From Nostoc sp. CMAA1605 (GTDB lineage: Bacteria; Cyanobacteriota; Cyanobacteriia; Cyanobacteriales; Nostocaceae), in NCBI RefSeq assembly GCF_021596505.1, contig NZ_PJIZ01000002.1, forward strand, positions 1-64,000: a DNA stretch of 64,000 nucleotides. Direction: 5' to 3'. Below the pieces are notes generated by a model. The model saw nothing but the letters and a program-made list of their open reading frames with translations. It ran no database searches and was not told the origin of the DNA. Made by a program: the position numbers and the translations under genes. Every line of letters begins with the position of its first letter. Within the stretch, counting starts at the first letter, position 1. Below, piece after piece: positions 10,354-19,375 of this stretch.

Positions 10354-13032
10354 ATGACCCACACACAGACTCAATCCCTCACCCAAAAAAGTTTACGCTA
10401 TCAGTTGCTCTCAGCATTTCTATTGATTGCTTTAGTGCCAATGGGAGCATTAGCACTATGGAATCAACAAACTACCCGTAAAGCACTCCTAGAGACAGCA
10501 AACCAATCATTAGAATCTGCGGCTTCTCAAACTGCGGCTCAGATTGATGCCTTTATGCAGGCGAATTTGAAGGTAATCGCCACGGAAAAACAACTACCGG
10601 ATTTAGTGAATTATCTGGAGCGATCGCCAAACAATCCCCCAACAGCCGCACAACATCAAGCTACTTTAAAAATCCTCAACACCTTACAAAACAAAGACCG
10701 TATTTTTATTACCTCCTACGCCATCTTGAATTTGCAAGGGCAGAACATCTTAGATACAAATCCCCAGTTGCAAGGAAAGTCTGAGGCGAACTATCAATAT
10801 TTTCAAACCGCACTGGAAACCGGAGAACCCTTTGTCTCGGCAGTTGAGTTCTCCTCTGTGGATAACAAACCATATTTTTATTTCAGTCAATCGATCCGCA
10901 ATCCTGATACTGGCAAAGTGATCGGCGTATTGCGTAGTCAATATAGTGCGGCTATTTTGCAACAGTTGATACTGCAAAACAACCAACTAGCTGGAGATTT
11001 TTCTTTTCCTATTTTGCTCGATGAAAACCATCTTCGCTTGGCACAAGCTGACCACGTAGATCAAGAAGCACCGACAAAACACTTGTTTCATCCACTTGTT
11101 CCTTTAACTTCTAATCGCCTGGCTCAATTACAGTCTCAGAATCGTTTACCCCGCCAACCCATAGATCACGTAACCAACTTGCCAGACTTTGAGAAGGGAG
11201 TTTCTCAAATAGATACCGCCGCACCCTACTTCACCGCCTATCTGACAACTCGCAACAAAACCCTTTATGCCGGGGTTGTCGGACGGATGAAAACTCAGCC
11301 TTGGCTAGTTGCGTTCGTGCGTCCGCAAGGGTTGTTCCTCAAACCTGTAAATCAACATACCTTTAACCTGTTGCTATTGGGATTGATCACCGCCGGGGGT
11401 GTAATTATTTGGGCAATACGAGTGTCAAGTAATATCTCCACCCCCATGACGCGATTAACTGCTGCTGCCGAAAAACTGGCGAAAGGGGAATGGAGTGATC
11501 CAGAATTATTGTTGTCTACTGAGCAACATTCTGGAGCTAGTGAAATTACCACATTGGCTAACAGATTTTTAGAAATGTCGAATCAACTTCAGGCGGTGTT
11601 TGCTAATTTAGAGCAACGAGTAGCCGATCGCACAGCAGAACTCCAAGAGGCCAAGCTGTTAGCCGACACCGCCAACCAAGCGAAAAGCGAATTTCTCGCC
11701 AATATGAGCCATGAATTACGTACCCCACTCAATGGCATTCTGGGTTATGCCCAAATATTACAGCGCAATGAATCCCTGACACCCAAAGCCCGTAATGGAA
11801 TTGACATCATTTATCAATGTGGTAGTCATCTTTTGAGTTTGATTAATGATGTCCTCGACCTCGCCAAAATCGAAGCTCGGAAACTCGAACTCCATCCCGT
11901 CCCCTTTCATTTTCCTTCCTTTCTAGAAAGTGTGGTGGAAATTAATCGCATTCGGGCGGAACAAAAAGGTATTGCTTTCAACTTCCACACAGATACTCAA
12001 TTACCAGTAGGAATTGCTGCGGATGAAAAACGTCTGCGGCAAGTTTTGATCAATTTATTGGGAAATGCGATTAAATTTACCGATCGCGGTAGTGTCACCC
12101 TTAAAGTTACCTCAAACAACCAGAAAATTCGCTTTCACATAGAAGATACTGGGGCTGGTATGACTCCAGAAGAAATTGCTAAAATTTTCCTCCCCTTTGA
12201 GCAAGTGGGCGATACGAAAAAGCAAACCGAGGGAACAGGGTTAGGGTTAGCAATTACTCAACAAATTATCTCGCTGATGCAGAGTGAGATTCATGTGCAA
12301 AGCACTCCCGGTGTGGGTAGTAGCTTTTGGTTTGAAGTGGAACTAGAAGCAATTAAAGATTGGGCTGCGGCTTCTAGAGTAGTTTCCCAAGGTGTAATTA
12401 AGGGTTATGTCGGTGCAAAACGTAAAATTTTAGTAATTGATGACCGTTGGGAAAATCGTTCGGTCTTGTTGAATCTCCTCGAACCCATCGGCTTTGAAAT
12501 CATCGAAGCCAGCAACGGACTAGAAGCAATTGAGTTAACCTTGCAACAATCACCAGATTTAATTATTACTGACTTAGCAATGCCTGTAATGGATGGATTT
12601 GAGTTTTTGCAAAAATTGCGTTCCCATTCCCAGTTGCAAAACCTCATAGTTTTGGTTTCCTCTGCCAGTATCTTTGATATTGATCGCCACAAAAGCCTCA
12701 CTTCTGGGGGTAACGATTTTTTACCTAAACCAGTACAAGCAGAAACTTTATTCTCACTTCTGGAAAAATATCTGCAATTAAATTGGATATATGAAAATTC
12801 CACCGCACCACCGCAACCAGAAATTGTCATTAGTGAAATCCAGCCACCGGAAACCGCTATCTTGCAGCAACTCTGGGAACTAGCCCAAGACGGAGAACTA
12901 GACGGCATCATCGAAGTCGTCCAGCAACTCCAGGGTGAAAATACTACTGCATTTAGCCAAGAAATTATCCGTATGGTTGAGGGTTGCCAAATCAAACAGC
13001 TACGAGCATTTATTCAAAAATACCTTTCTTAA
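10354..13032 (+). CDS. Membrane hybrid histidine kinase (Cache sensor - HAMP - HisKA - HATPase - receiver)
   Basis: 892 residues. TM1 lies at about 15-35 ([14 protein letters not shown]), followed by a roughly 300-residue extracytoplasmic double-Cache-like sensor ([37 protein letters not shown]). TM2 is at about 335-352 ([17 protein letters not shown]). Then come HAMP, HisKA with H-box [14 protein letters not shown] near 450, HATPase ([16 protein letters not shown]), and a receiver domain with acidic pair IDD near 695 and phospho-acceptor in [15 protein letters not shown] near 742. An 80-residue C-terminal tail follows. It probably senses a periplasmic small molecule, perhaps together with the preceding binding protein. 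It ends 26 nt before the next kinase, so the two are probably co-transcribed. Confidence 0.93.
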   Translation: MTHTQTQSLTQKSLRYQLLSAFLLIALVPMGALALWNQQTTRKALLETANQSLESAASQTAAQIDAFMQANLKVIATEKQLPDLVNYLERSPNNPPTAAQHQATLKILNTLQNKDRIFITSYAILNLQGQNILDTNPQLQGKSEANYQYFQTALETGEPFVSAVEFSSVDNKPYFYFSQSIRNPDTGKVIGVLRSQYSAAILQQLILQNNQLAGDFSFPILLDENHLRLAQADHVDQEAPTKHLFHPLVPLTSNRLAQLQSQNRLPRQPIDHVTNLPDFEKGVSQIDTAAPYFTAYLTTRNKTLYAGVVGRMKTQPWLVAFVRPQGLFLKPVNQHTFNLLLLGLITAGGVIIWAIRVSSNISTPMTRLTAAAEKLAKGEWSDPELLLSTEQHSGASEITTLANRFLEMSNQLQAVFANLEQRVADRTAELQEAKLLADTANQAKSEFLANMSHELRTPLNGILGYAQILQRNESLTPKARNGIDIIYQCGSHLLSLINDVLDLAKIEARKLELHPVPFHFPSFLESVVEINRIRAEQKGIAFNFHTDTQLPVGIAADEKRLRQVLINLLGNAIKFTDRGSVTLKVTSNNQKIRFHIEDTGAGMTPEEIAKIFLPFEQVGDTKKQTEGTGLGLAITQQIISLMQSEIHVQSTPGVGSSFWFEVELEAIKDWAAASRVVSQGVIKGYVGAKRKILVIDDRWENRSVLLNLLEPIGFEIIEASNGLEAIELTLQQSPDLIITDLAMPVMDGFEFLQKLRSHSQLQNLIVLVSSASIFDIDRHKSLTSGGNDFLPKPVQAETLFSLLEKYLQLNWIYENSTAPPQPEIVISEIQPPETAILQQLWELAQDGELDGIIEVVQQLQGENTTAFSQEIIRMVEGCQIKQLRAFIQKYLS

Positions 13033-13058
13033 CATTCTTACATTGGAAACCAAAACCT

Positions 13059-14324
13059 ATGCTATCTACAAACCAACCGTTTATCTTAATTGTGGATGAC
13101 AACCCTACTAACTTATCTGTGTTGTCTCAATCTTTAAAAAGTGCTGGCTATAAAGTCCGTATGGCCGTTGATGGGGAAGATGCCCTTGCCCAAGTAGAAC
13201 GCAACCATCCAGAATTAATTTTACTTGATGTAGAAATGCCAAACATGGATGGTTTTGAAACTTGTCGTCGTCTCCAGGCAAACCCAGCAACAGAAAGCAT
13301 TCCCGTCATTTTTATGACGGCTTTAGCCGATACGGAAAATAAAGTCAAAGGTTTATCACTCGGTGCAGTTGACTATATCACCAAACCCTTTGCAGAAACA
13401 GAAGTTTTAGCACGGGTCAAAATTCACTGGCGACTCAAACAGTTGACAGATAATTTAGGATACCAAGTTGCCGAACGTACCCAAGCTTTACAACAGGCTC
13501 AAGTACAACTAGTACAAAAAGAGAAACTTTCAGCATTAGGTCAATTAGTGGCTGGGGTTGCCCATGAAATTAATAACCCCATCGGTGCTATTGTCGGCAA
13601 TGTCGGTGCTATCCAAGATTATATCCGGGATTTATTACACATCATCGACCTCTATCAAGAGAAATTACCTCAACCCGGTGCGGAAATTGACAATGAATTA
13701 GCCGCAATTGATCTTGACTATGTTCGAGAAGATTTACCGCAACTCATTCGCGCCATGAGAGATGGAGGCGATCGCATTACATCTATCAGTAAAAGTCTGC
13801 GGACTTTTTCGCGTGCGGATAGCGACCAGAAACTATATTTTAACATCCATGAAGGTCTTGATAGCACTCTTTTAATTCTCAAACACCGTCTCAATGCCAA
13901 CGAACAACGCCCAGCGATTGAAGTTATTACAAAATACAGTGATTTACCGGAAGTAGAATGTTTCCCCGGTCAGCTAAATCAAGTATTTATGAATATTTTG
14001 GCGAATGCCATCGACGCATTAGATGAATCAACTGAAGGTTATAGTTATCAGGAAATACAATCTAATTCACATAGAATTATTGTGCAAACATTAATTGAAA
14101 ATAACTATGTAAAAATCTCAATTCATGATAATGGCAAGGGTATGAGTGAAGAAGTTAAAGCAAGAATTTTTGACCATTTATTTACTACTAAAGCTGTCGG
14201 TAAAGGTACAGGTTTAGGCTTGGCTATAGCTAAACAAATTATTGAAGAAAGCCACGGTGGCCAGTTGAGTTGTCATTCTATCCTTGGTCAAGGTACTGAG
14301 TTTTTGATTCAGCTTCCACTTTAA
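13059..14324 (+). CDS. Receiver - histidine kinase (response-regulator hybrid)
   Basis: I chose the ATG at 13059 (MLSTNQPFILIVDDN). A longer frame from 12984 would overlap the previous gene and adds a non-domain N-terminus. The protein has about 421 residues. An N-terminal receiver domain (IVDDN; LILLDVEMPNMDGFE; switch Lys in ITKPF) is joined by a coiled coil (AERTQALQQAQVQLVQKEKL) to a histidine kinase core, H-box VAGVAHEINNPIGA, and HATPase with DNGKGMS and [10 protein letters not shown]. The kinase core is strikingly close to those of the two giant kinases at the start of the window. Cytoplasmic. It probably takes a phosphate from the preceding hybrid kinase. It ends 3 nt from the convergent WD40 gene. 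Confidence 0.9.
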   Translation: MLSTNQPFILIVDDNPTNLSVLSQSLKSAGYKVRMAVDGEDALAQVERNHPELILLDVEMPNMDGFETCRRLQANPATESIPVIFMTALADTENKVKGLSLGAVDYITKPFAETEVLARVKIHWRLKQLTDNLGYQVAERTQALQQAQVQLVQKEKLSALGQLVAGVAHEINNPIGAIVGNVGAIQDYIRDLLHIIDLYQEKLPQPGAEIDNELAAIDLDYVREDLPQLIRAMRDGGDRITSISKSLRTFSRADSDQKLYFNIHEGLDSTLLILKHRLNANEQRPAIEVITKYSDLPEVECFPGQLNQVFMNILANAIDALDESTEGYSYQEIQSNSHRIIVQTLIENNYVKISIHDNGKGMSEEVKARIFDHLFTTKAVGKGTGLGLAIAKQIIEESHGGQLSCHSILGQGTEFLIQLPL

Positions 14325-14327
14325 AAA

Positions 14328-16142
14328 TTAGTGATGATTCTGGGTATCTAGTTGCCAAATGCGGATAGTTTTGTCTCTACTGCTGCTGGCGATAATTTGT
14401 TTGGCTGGGTTAGTGGCGATCGCTAAAATCCAATCAGAATGGCCAGAAAGAGTATGCAATAATTTACCTGTTGACATATCCCAAATCTTGACGGTGTTGT
14501 CTAGGCTACCACTAACTAAGGTTTGGTGATCAAATCCTAAAGCTAGAGTTACTACCCTGGCATCATGTCCCGTTAGGGTGTGGAGTAGTTCGCCTGTCTG
14601 CACATTCCAAAGCCGAATGGTTTGATCCCAACTAGCACTAGCTAATGTTTGACCATCACGGCTAAAAATTACGGCTCTCACTGCATCTTCATGTTGGGTG
14701 ATTTCTTTTACCAGTTTACCCGTCTGCAAATCCCAAATCTTCAATGTTTTGTCAATTCCCCCAGTCGCAAAAGTTTTGCCATCAGGACTCATCGCTACAG
14801 AAAAAACTCGACCTCGATGTCCCAAAAATGTGTGCAGTAGTTTACCTGTGTAGAGATTCCAGGCTTTAATTGTACCGTCGCCGTTACCACTAACAAGAAT
14901 CTGTCCATCATTGCTGATTGCTAGTGACCAAACTGGGACGGGATCGAGAGTGATTGTCCGCATCAACTCTAAGGTTTGAAAATTCCAAACTTTGATTGTA
15001 CTGTCTCCCCCAGCACTGACTAGGGTTTTTTCATCTCTACTCAGAGCGATCGCCCTGACAATGTTACTATGTCCTGATAAGGTGCGTACAACCTTGCCCG
15101 TGTTGAGATTCCAGACTTTGATCGTTTGATCTGCACTCGCACTCACTAAAGTCTGTCCATTTTTAGTCAGAACCACAGACCAAACTGCATCTGCATGACC
15201 ATTTAAAGTTTTGACTGCTATCTGATTTTGAGTATTTGAACTCTGATTAAAATGTAAAAAAGCATCTCGATTTTGTGGAATGGGATGATTTGCTGGTGCG
15301 GCTTTCCAAATATAGTAACCAAGCAGGATTAAAGTGAGAATTAAAAGATTGCTGAGTATAATCCCCAGCATAAAATTTGATTTTAAAGGTGAAATAACAA
15401 TAGGTTTTGGAATATCTTTTAAACGTGTTTTGGATAAAAGTATTTGCTGATATTCTTCTGCTGATGGTAAGGATATAGACAGGTCTTTTAAGGATGTATT
15501 GATTGTTTCAGGTGGACTAATAGCGTTATGAAAGGAATCATGAACACAAAATAAACTATCTGACTTTTGATTGACGCTGACCGCCAATAAATGCTCATCA
15601 GAAATGGCACTGTCTTGGATTTTTTCCTCAACAGTAAAGACAAATAACTTAATTAATTCACCATCTTCTAAAGACACCCGACTTTTGTCAGTCATTGCTT
15701 GCGGAATCTTCACCCCAATTCTAGCGGGTTGGTAACTCCATAAATCAGGTATGACTAAGCTATCTATACATTCTGGAAAATTATTTCTGTTGATGAGCCT
15801 GACAGGCCCTGTACACAGACAAATAAAAATATTTTCTAGTTGTATGGGCTGTAATTTACCTGCTAAATAATAACAAATAAAAAAAGGAACATCATTGCGC
15901 CCAAAGTCATCTAACCCATCGTTATATAACCACCCAAACAAACTTTGTTCTGAGTTTAGCTGATGTAGATAAGCGGCTCTATATCCTGGGCTTGGTGGTT
16001 CATAGGAATCCCAATATTGATAAACTATCTGTTCTAGAAAGGCTTGCTGAATTTCCTGTGTAATCCCTCCACTCACGACAGTTCTAAATCCCACGACTGG
16101 GAAACTGGTATGTATAAGTTGACCTAGCCGCAAAGATACCAT
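14328..16142 (-). CDS. WD40-repeat membrane protein with cyanobacterial N-terminal domain
   Basis: 604 residues. The N-terminal ~165 residues (GQLIHTSFPVVGFRTVVSGG, YLHQLNSEQSLFGWLYNDG) form a conserved-looking domain that I cannot name firmly. It resembles N-terminal domains of GTPase-associated conflict proteins. A single TM helix follows near 255-275 (LGIILSNLLILTLILLGYYIW), then seven WD40 repeats to the C-terminus with the usual GH...WD/IWNL spacing and sequences such as SASADQTIKVWNL. The topology would place the propeller and the N-domain on opposite sides of a membrane. It is convergent with the kinase gene and points the same way as the GTPase and unknown gene upstream (160 nt gap with repeats). 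Propeller certain; role unknown. Confidence 0.85.
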   Translation of the reverse strand: MVSLRLGQLIHTSFPVVGFRTVVSGGITQEIQQAFLEQIVYQYWDSYEPPSPGYRAAYLHQLNSEQSLFGWLYNDGLDDFGRNDVPFFICYYLAGKLQPIQLENIFICLCTGPVRLINRNNFPECIDSLVIPDLWSYQPARIGVKIPQAMTDKSRVSLEDGELIKLFVFTVEEKIQDSAISDEHLLAVSVNQKSDSLFCVHDSFHNAISPPETINTSLKDLSISLPSAEEYQQILLSKTRLKDIPKPIVISPLKSNFMLGIILSNLLILTLILLGYYIWKAAPANHPIPQNRDAFLHFNQSSNTQNQIAVKTLNGHADAVWSVVLTKNGQTLVSASADQTIKVWNLNTGKVVRTLSGHSNIVRAIALSRDEKTLVSAGGDSTIKVWNFQTLELMRTITLDPVPVWSLAISNDGQILVSGNGDGTIKAWNLYTGKLLHTFLGHRGRVFSVAMSPDGKTFATGGIDKTLKIWDLQTGKLVKEITQHEDAVRAVIFSRDGQTLASASWDQTIRLWNVQTGELLHTLTGHDARVVTLALGFDHQTLVSGSLDNTVKIWDMSTGKLLHTLSGHSDWILAIATNPAKQIIASSSRDKTIRIWQLDTQNHH

Positions 16143-16192
16143 ACTGATTTGGAGAAATGAGTTAGGTTAGCAAGAGAGATTTGGAGGGGGAA

Positions 16193-16322
16193 TTTTCAAT
16201 TCGCAATTCGCAATTCGCAATTCGCAATTAAAAGGTTCATTAAAGGTGTAGGTAAAGATTGTAACCCAATGCCCAATTCCCAATGCCCCATGCCCCATGC
16301 CCTATGCCCCATGCCCAAACTT
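16193..16322. repeat. AATTCGC and CCCATGC-type heptamer arrays
   Basis: AATTCGC is repeated about five times (16196-16230), followed by CCCAATG/CCCATGC/CCCTATGC units up to 16318. The second array runs into the 3' end of the GTPase gene and supplies its stop codon. Confidence 0.8.
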
Positions 16323-17312
16323 GAGAGTCTGATTGAGTGATTGTTGGTTGGGGGTGTTGGGTTGGGGTGAGGGTTTTAATCCATTGAAGGCAAAAAATAG
16401 TGCAGCGATCGCTCCTACTAAAATTACACTGACTGCATACAAAATTAAAATTGACTTGGGATTGTTGGCTGGTGTTTTCTCCGTAGGGGATGGAGTCTGG
16501 GTTACTTCACTGGCTAAATTGGCTGGTGATGCGCTGTTACCTGACTGATTTATCTGTGATAGTAGCCACAGCAGAGGGTTAGCTGCACCTTGGGGTTTGA
16601 GGCGCGAAACACCGTCTACAGACACAATTGGTATTGCAGAATAGAAAATTTGGTGGCTGGCTTTCACAGTATCGAGGTAGATAGTCAGGGGTTGTAGGTT
16701 TGATTCTATCTGTTGCTGAGTTGCTGGGTTGAGTTCTAGCAAGTCACACTTAGTTAAAATCAGTGCAAAAGCATAGGGGATATTGTACTTATAAACTACG
16801 GAGGCGATCGCCGCTACTTGGTTGTAAATATCCTCGATGATTTTGGGATAATCTTTGTCGTGTATTAAAGCATACGCATTAATAAATACACAGCAACCGT
16901 TAGAAGTCAGGATCATTTCCTGAAATTCGGGATTATGAATATTACATAATTCGCCGGGGATATCCCACCAGAGAAAATGACAGACAGTTTCCTGTCCTGA
17001 CTGGGTTTGACGCTGCAAACTAAAGTTAAAGTTAGTAATTTTAATTGTAGGGGGTGGATATGAACCACTACGAGCTACAAGATTCTTAATTTTTTCGAGA
17101 TTGGTTTGGACTTCACTATCTTGACAATCGAACCATAACTGTTGGGGATTGTCTGTGTTGCTATCAGGATGTAATTCTGTGTAGCTACCTGCAAGAAAAA
17201 CCGTTTTGCCTACTCCTCGTTGACCAATACTTAACAGGCTAAATGTTTTTGGGGTAGATGTAGGTAATAAATTCATATCATTTAGGGCTGATACCGATTC
17301 ATTCTTGTCCAA
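16302..17312 (-). CDS. P-loop GTPase-like protein with C-terminal membrane helix
   Basis: 336 residues. G1/Walker A is GQRGVGKTVF near residue 29, G3 is WWDIPGE near 115, and G4-like is LTKCDLL near 187. These are the marks of a TRAFAC-like GTPase rather than an AAA ATPase. A proline/serine-rich linker and one TM helix (SILILYAVSVILVGAIAALF, ~288-307) end the protein. It overlaps the start of the next upstream gene by 31 nt, so the two are surely co-expressed, and the WD40 gene follows. I infer one complex at the membrane. The last residues and the stop are encoded by an intergenic heptamer array. Confidence 0.8.
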   Translation of the reverse strand: MDKNESVSALNDMNLLPTSTPKTFSLLSIGQRGVGKTVFLAGSYTELHPDSNTDNPQQLWFDCQDSEVQTNLEKIKNLVARSGSYPPPTIKITNFNFSLQRQTQSGQETVCHFLWWDIPGELCNIHNPEFQEMILTSNGCCVFINAYALIHDKDYPKIIEDIYNQVAAIASVVYKYNIPYAFALILTKCDLLELNPATQQQIESNLQPLTIYLDTVKASHQIFYSAIPIVSVDGVSRLKPQGAANPLLWLLSQINQSGNSASPANLASEVTQTPSPTEKTPANNPKSILILYAVSVILVGAIAALFFAFNGLKPSPQPNTPNQQSLNQTLKFGHGA

Positions 17313-18121
17313 TCTTGAGTTGAGCCGACGTTCGGATTTTCACTGGGGTTATTAGTACCATAAATTTGTCCTTGCCGATTCATCCAAAAGTAGTTGTAGC
17401 TTGTCGGTAGCTCAACATCAGGATATCCGTAGGGGTTTGTCCAAGTATTGACATTGCCCAGATTCTCACGAAATTGGAAATTTTGCCGATTTATCGATTC
17501 ATGACGTTGATGGTTTACCTCATTCCAAGTTCGTTCTGACCATTCACGATATTCTCTGAATTTTTGCCCTTCTGTTTGCGAGATTTCTATGTTCTGCGCC
17601 ATGATCCCCTGAACACCAAAAGCAGCCCCATTGGTAGCCGTAATTTGCTCTGCTACTTGTGGCAACCATGAAGCATAGTTAAACCACTGTGATTCGTAAG
17701 CAGCAGCACAAGTCATCACCATTGTACAAATGTTATAGCTTTGTACGATGCTGCACTTAGCTACCCCTCGGTAAAGGATACCATTGAAATAGGATGTGTA
17801 ATCCCATTCGTGAGCGATCGCACATCCAGCCATCGGTTTTGCTGGGCGGGGTTGACTCATCCGTAAGTCATAGGGCTGCATCGCCAAAAGTTTCTCATAG
17901 ACAAATTGCCCAGGATGATAATTAATCGGCAATCCAGAATTGCCCACCATAATTGTCAAAGCGGTATTGTCTGGTGAAGAGAGAACAACCGCAAATTGAC
18001 CATCTTCCACTACTCGCCAACCGTTAGGCACTACATAATTAAAATATTGTCCACGCCGGATTTCCCATGCACCAGGGTTAGATCCTGGGGAAGAAAAAGG
18101 AGACTGGTTATAGTTATACAT
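17282..18121 (-). CDS. Unknown protein, first gene of WD40/GTPase set
   Basis: 279 residues, family not recognised. The first 15 residues are Tyr/Asn/Pro/Gly-rich (YNYNQSPFSSPGSNPGAW). A globular part follows (YFNYVVPNGWRVVEDGQFAVVLSSP; LTIMVGNSGLP) that reads like the PsbP-like or stress-protein fold found in proteins handling substrate or signal at membranes. A Trp/Arg/Asn-rich C-terminal half (YREWSERTWNEVNHQRHESI) contains near-repeats. No clear signal peptide or TM helix. The 3' end overlaps the GTPase start, which ties its function to that protein. Start ATG at 18121 is the only good candidate. Confidence 0.7.
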   Translation of the reverse strand: MYNYNQSPFSSPGSNPGAWEIRRGQYFNYVVPNGWRVVEDGQFAVVLSSPDNTALTIMVGNSGLPINYHPGQFVYEKLLAMQPYDLRMSQPRPAKPMAGCAIAHEWDYTSYFNGILYRGVAKCSIVQSYNICTMVMTCAAAYESQWFNYASWLPQVAEQITATNGAAFGVQGIMAQNIEISQTEGQKFREYREWSERTWNEVNHQRHESINRQNFQFRENLGNVNTWTNPYGYPDVELPTSYNYFWMNRQGQIYGTNNPSENPNVGSTQDWTRMNRYQP

Positions 18122-18211
18122 ATGCTGCTATGACAAATGTTGGGACTGATGTTAGATACATTTTGAATATGATATTTTACGAAATGAGATATATTTAGTT
18201 AGTTTGTCAGG

Positions 18212-18246
18212 AAAAATTAACTCCTTCAAAACAGTGAATGAAGGAG
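18212..18246 (-). terminator. Rho-independent terminator of the PEP-CTERM gene
   Basis: CTCCTTCA and TGAAGGAG form an 8-bp stem (18221-18228 with 18239-18246). On the minus strand it is followed by TTAATTTTTCC, 45 nt past the stop of the PEP-CTERM gene. An A/T-rich tract on the other side makes it possibly bidirectional. Confidence 0.6.
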
Positions 18247-18290
18247 CATTGATAATTTTTTATTGAGGATTTTAGGAAAGTTTTTTTTAA

Positions 18291-18893
18291 CTACTTTTGA
18301 GACAATTGCAGTTTTTTCTTAACTTTGATTTTTGAAGATGCACCAAGGGTAGCGAGGGCAAATAGGCTGAGGATGGAGGTAGGTTCAGGAACAGTGATGA
18401 TACTTGCAGAAAAGCTAATGGGTAATTCACTATCTTCTATCCCCAAATTTTCAGAACCTGGTGTTAGAGGTGGTGCAGAAAAAACCTCTAAATAGCCAGG
18501 TATAGGCAGAAAACTAGCGAAAAACGGACTAGAGTAATTACCCCCTGATGTGGAATAGCCAAAACCATCACCTGTTAACTGTTGAAGATTGAGGCTAATT
18601 AAATTATCTACTTCAAAAGGCTCATTTCCTGGTATTGGAGTCCCTGTTGGTTGTAAACCCGTGATGGTTTCGCCGTTGCGTGTACCTGTGATTCCCAAAA
18701 TTTGGTAAAAACCCAAATTGTCAGCAGTTTCATTAGTGATGAAATTACCACTCGCCGTAATTCCAGCACCAGAATAATTCCATTTCCAAGTTAAAGCAGA
18801 GGCAGCATTGATAGTTCCAAAAGTTAATCCTGATGTTGCAGCTAGGGTTGTGACAGATAGTAGAGCTAGATTTTTCATAGTATGATGGCGCAC
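18291..18893 (-). CDS. PEP-CTERM sorting domain protein
   Basis: About 200 residues. The N-terminal signal peptide starts best at the ATG at 18878 (MKNLALLSVTTLAATSGL) and is cleaved near INAASA. The C-terminus has the exosortase signature VPEPTSIL, a hydrophobic stretch and a basic tail (KIKVKKK). The middle region is Gly/Asn/Ser-rich with no recognised domain. It is presumably exported and processed by an exosortase; none is encoded in the window. Confidence 0.85.
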   Translation of the reverse strand: MRHHTMKNLALLSVTTLAATSGLTFGTINAASALTWKWNYSGAGITASGNFITNETADNLGFYQILGITGTRNGETITGLQPTGTPIPGNEPFEVDNLISLNLQQLTGDGFGYSTSGGNYSSPFFASFLPIPGYLEVFSAPPLTPGSENLGIEDSELPISFSASIITVPEPTSILSLFALATLGASSKIKVKKKLQLSQK

Positions 18894-19103
18894 ATATATT
18901 TCCGATTGAGTTCAGCTACAGCCCAACTCAAAACCAATGGCAGTTTAACATCAAATATACTGAAGGATTATGTATAAAAAATAAAGATAAAATATTTAGA
19001 GATGCGGTGTTGATTTTTGATGACTACGAACTTATGAATCTAGGCTTATAATCCAAAATTGGGATAAATCCTTGGTAGACTTCTAGACATTACCTTTAAA
19101 ACT

Positions 19104-19370
19104 ATGACTAACCAAGACACTCCCCTCACGGGGGATGCACTGATTAAAGAAGTTTGTCGGCGCATTCGAGTCGCCCGTAGTTATTGGGATGCACATAACA
19201 ACGCTGCTTGTAGGGGTGAGCGCGATCGCGCTTTGGCTTTGTACAATACACTCACTAAAGAACAAAAACAGCAAATCCCAGAAGTTTTGCGGGTGTGGTT
19301 ACGTTATCGCAGTGAAAAGTATTTTGGCGCACATCGCACACCACCTAAATCACGTCGTAAATCAAAATAA
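19104..19370 (+). CDS. Conserved hypothetical small basic protein
   Basis: 88 residues, helical and basic, ending in PPKSRRKSK. Contains VCRRIRVARSYWDAHNNAAC and a HIP1 site in codon register. No recognised family. It lies 5 nt upstream of the ARMT1-like gene, so translation is probably coupled. Confidence 0.65.
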   Translation: MTNQDTPLTGDALIKEVCRRIRVARSYWDAHNNAACRGERDRALALYNTLTKEQKQQIPEVLRVWLRYRSEKYFGAHRTPPKSRRKSK

Positions 19371-19375
19371 CGTCC

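Noticed and set aside
12405-12995. 196-codon ORF antisense to the hybrid kinase
   Set aside because: It lies wholly over receiver-domain coding sequence with clear homology on the + strand; it is a codon-bias shadow.
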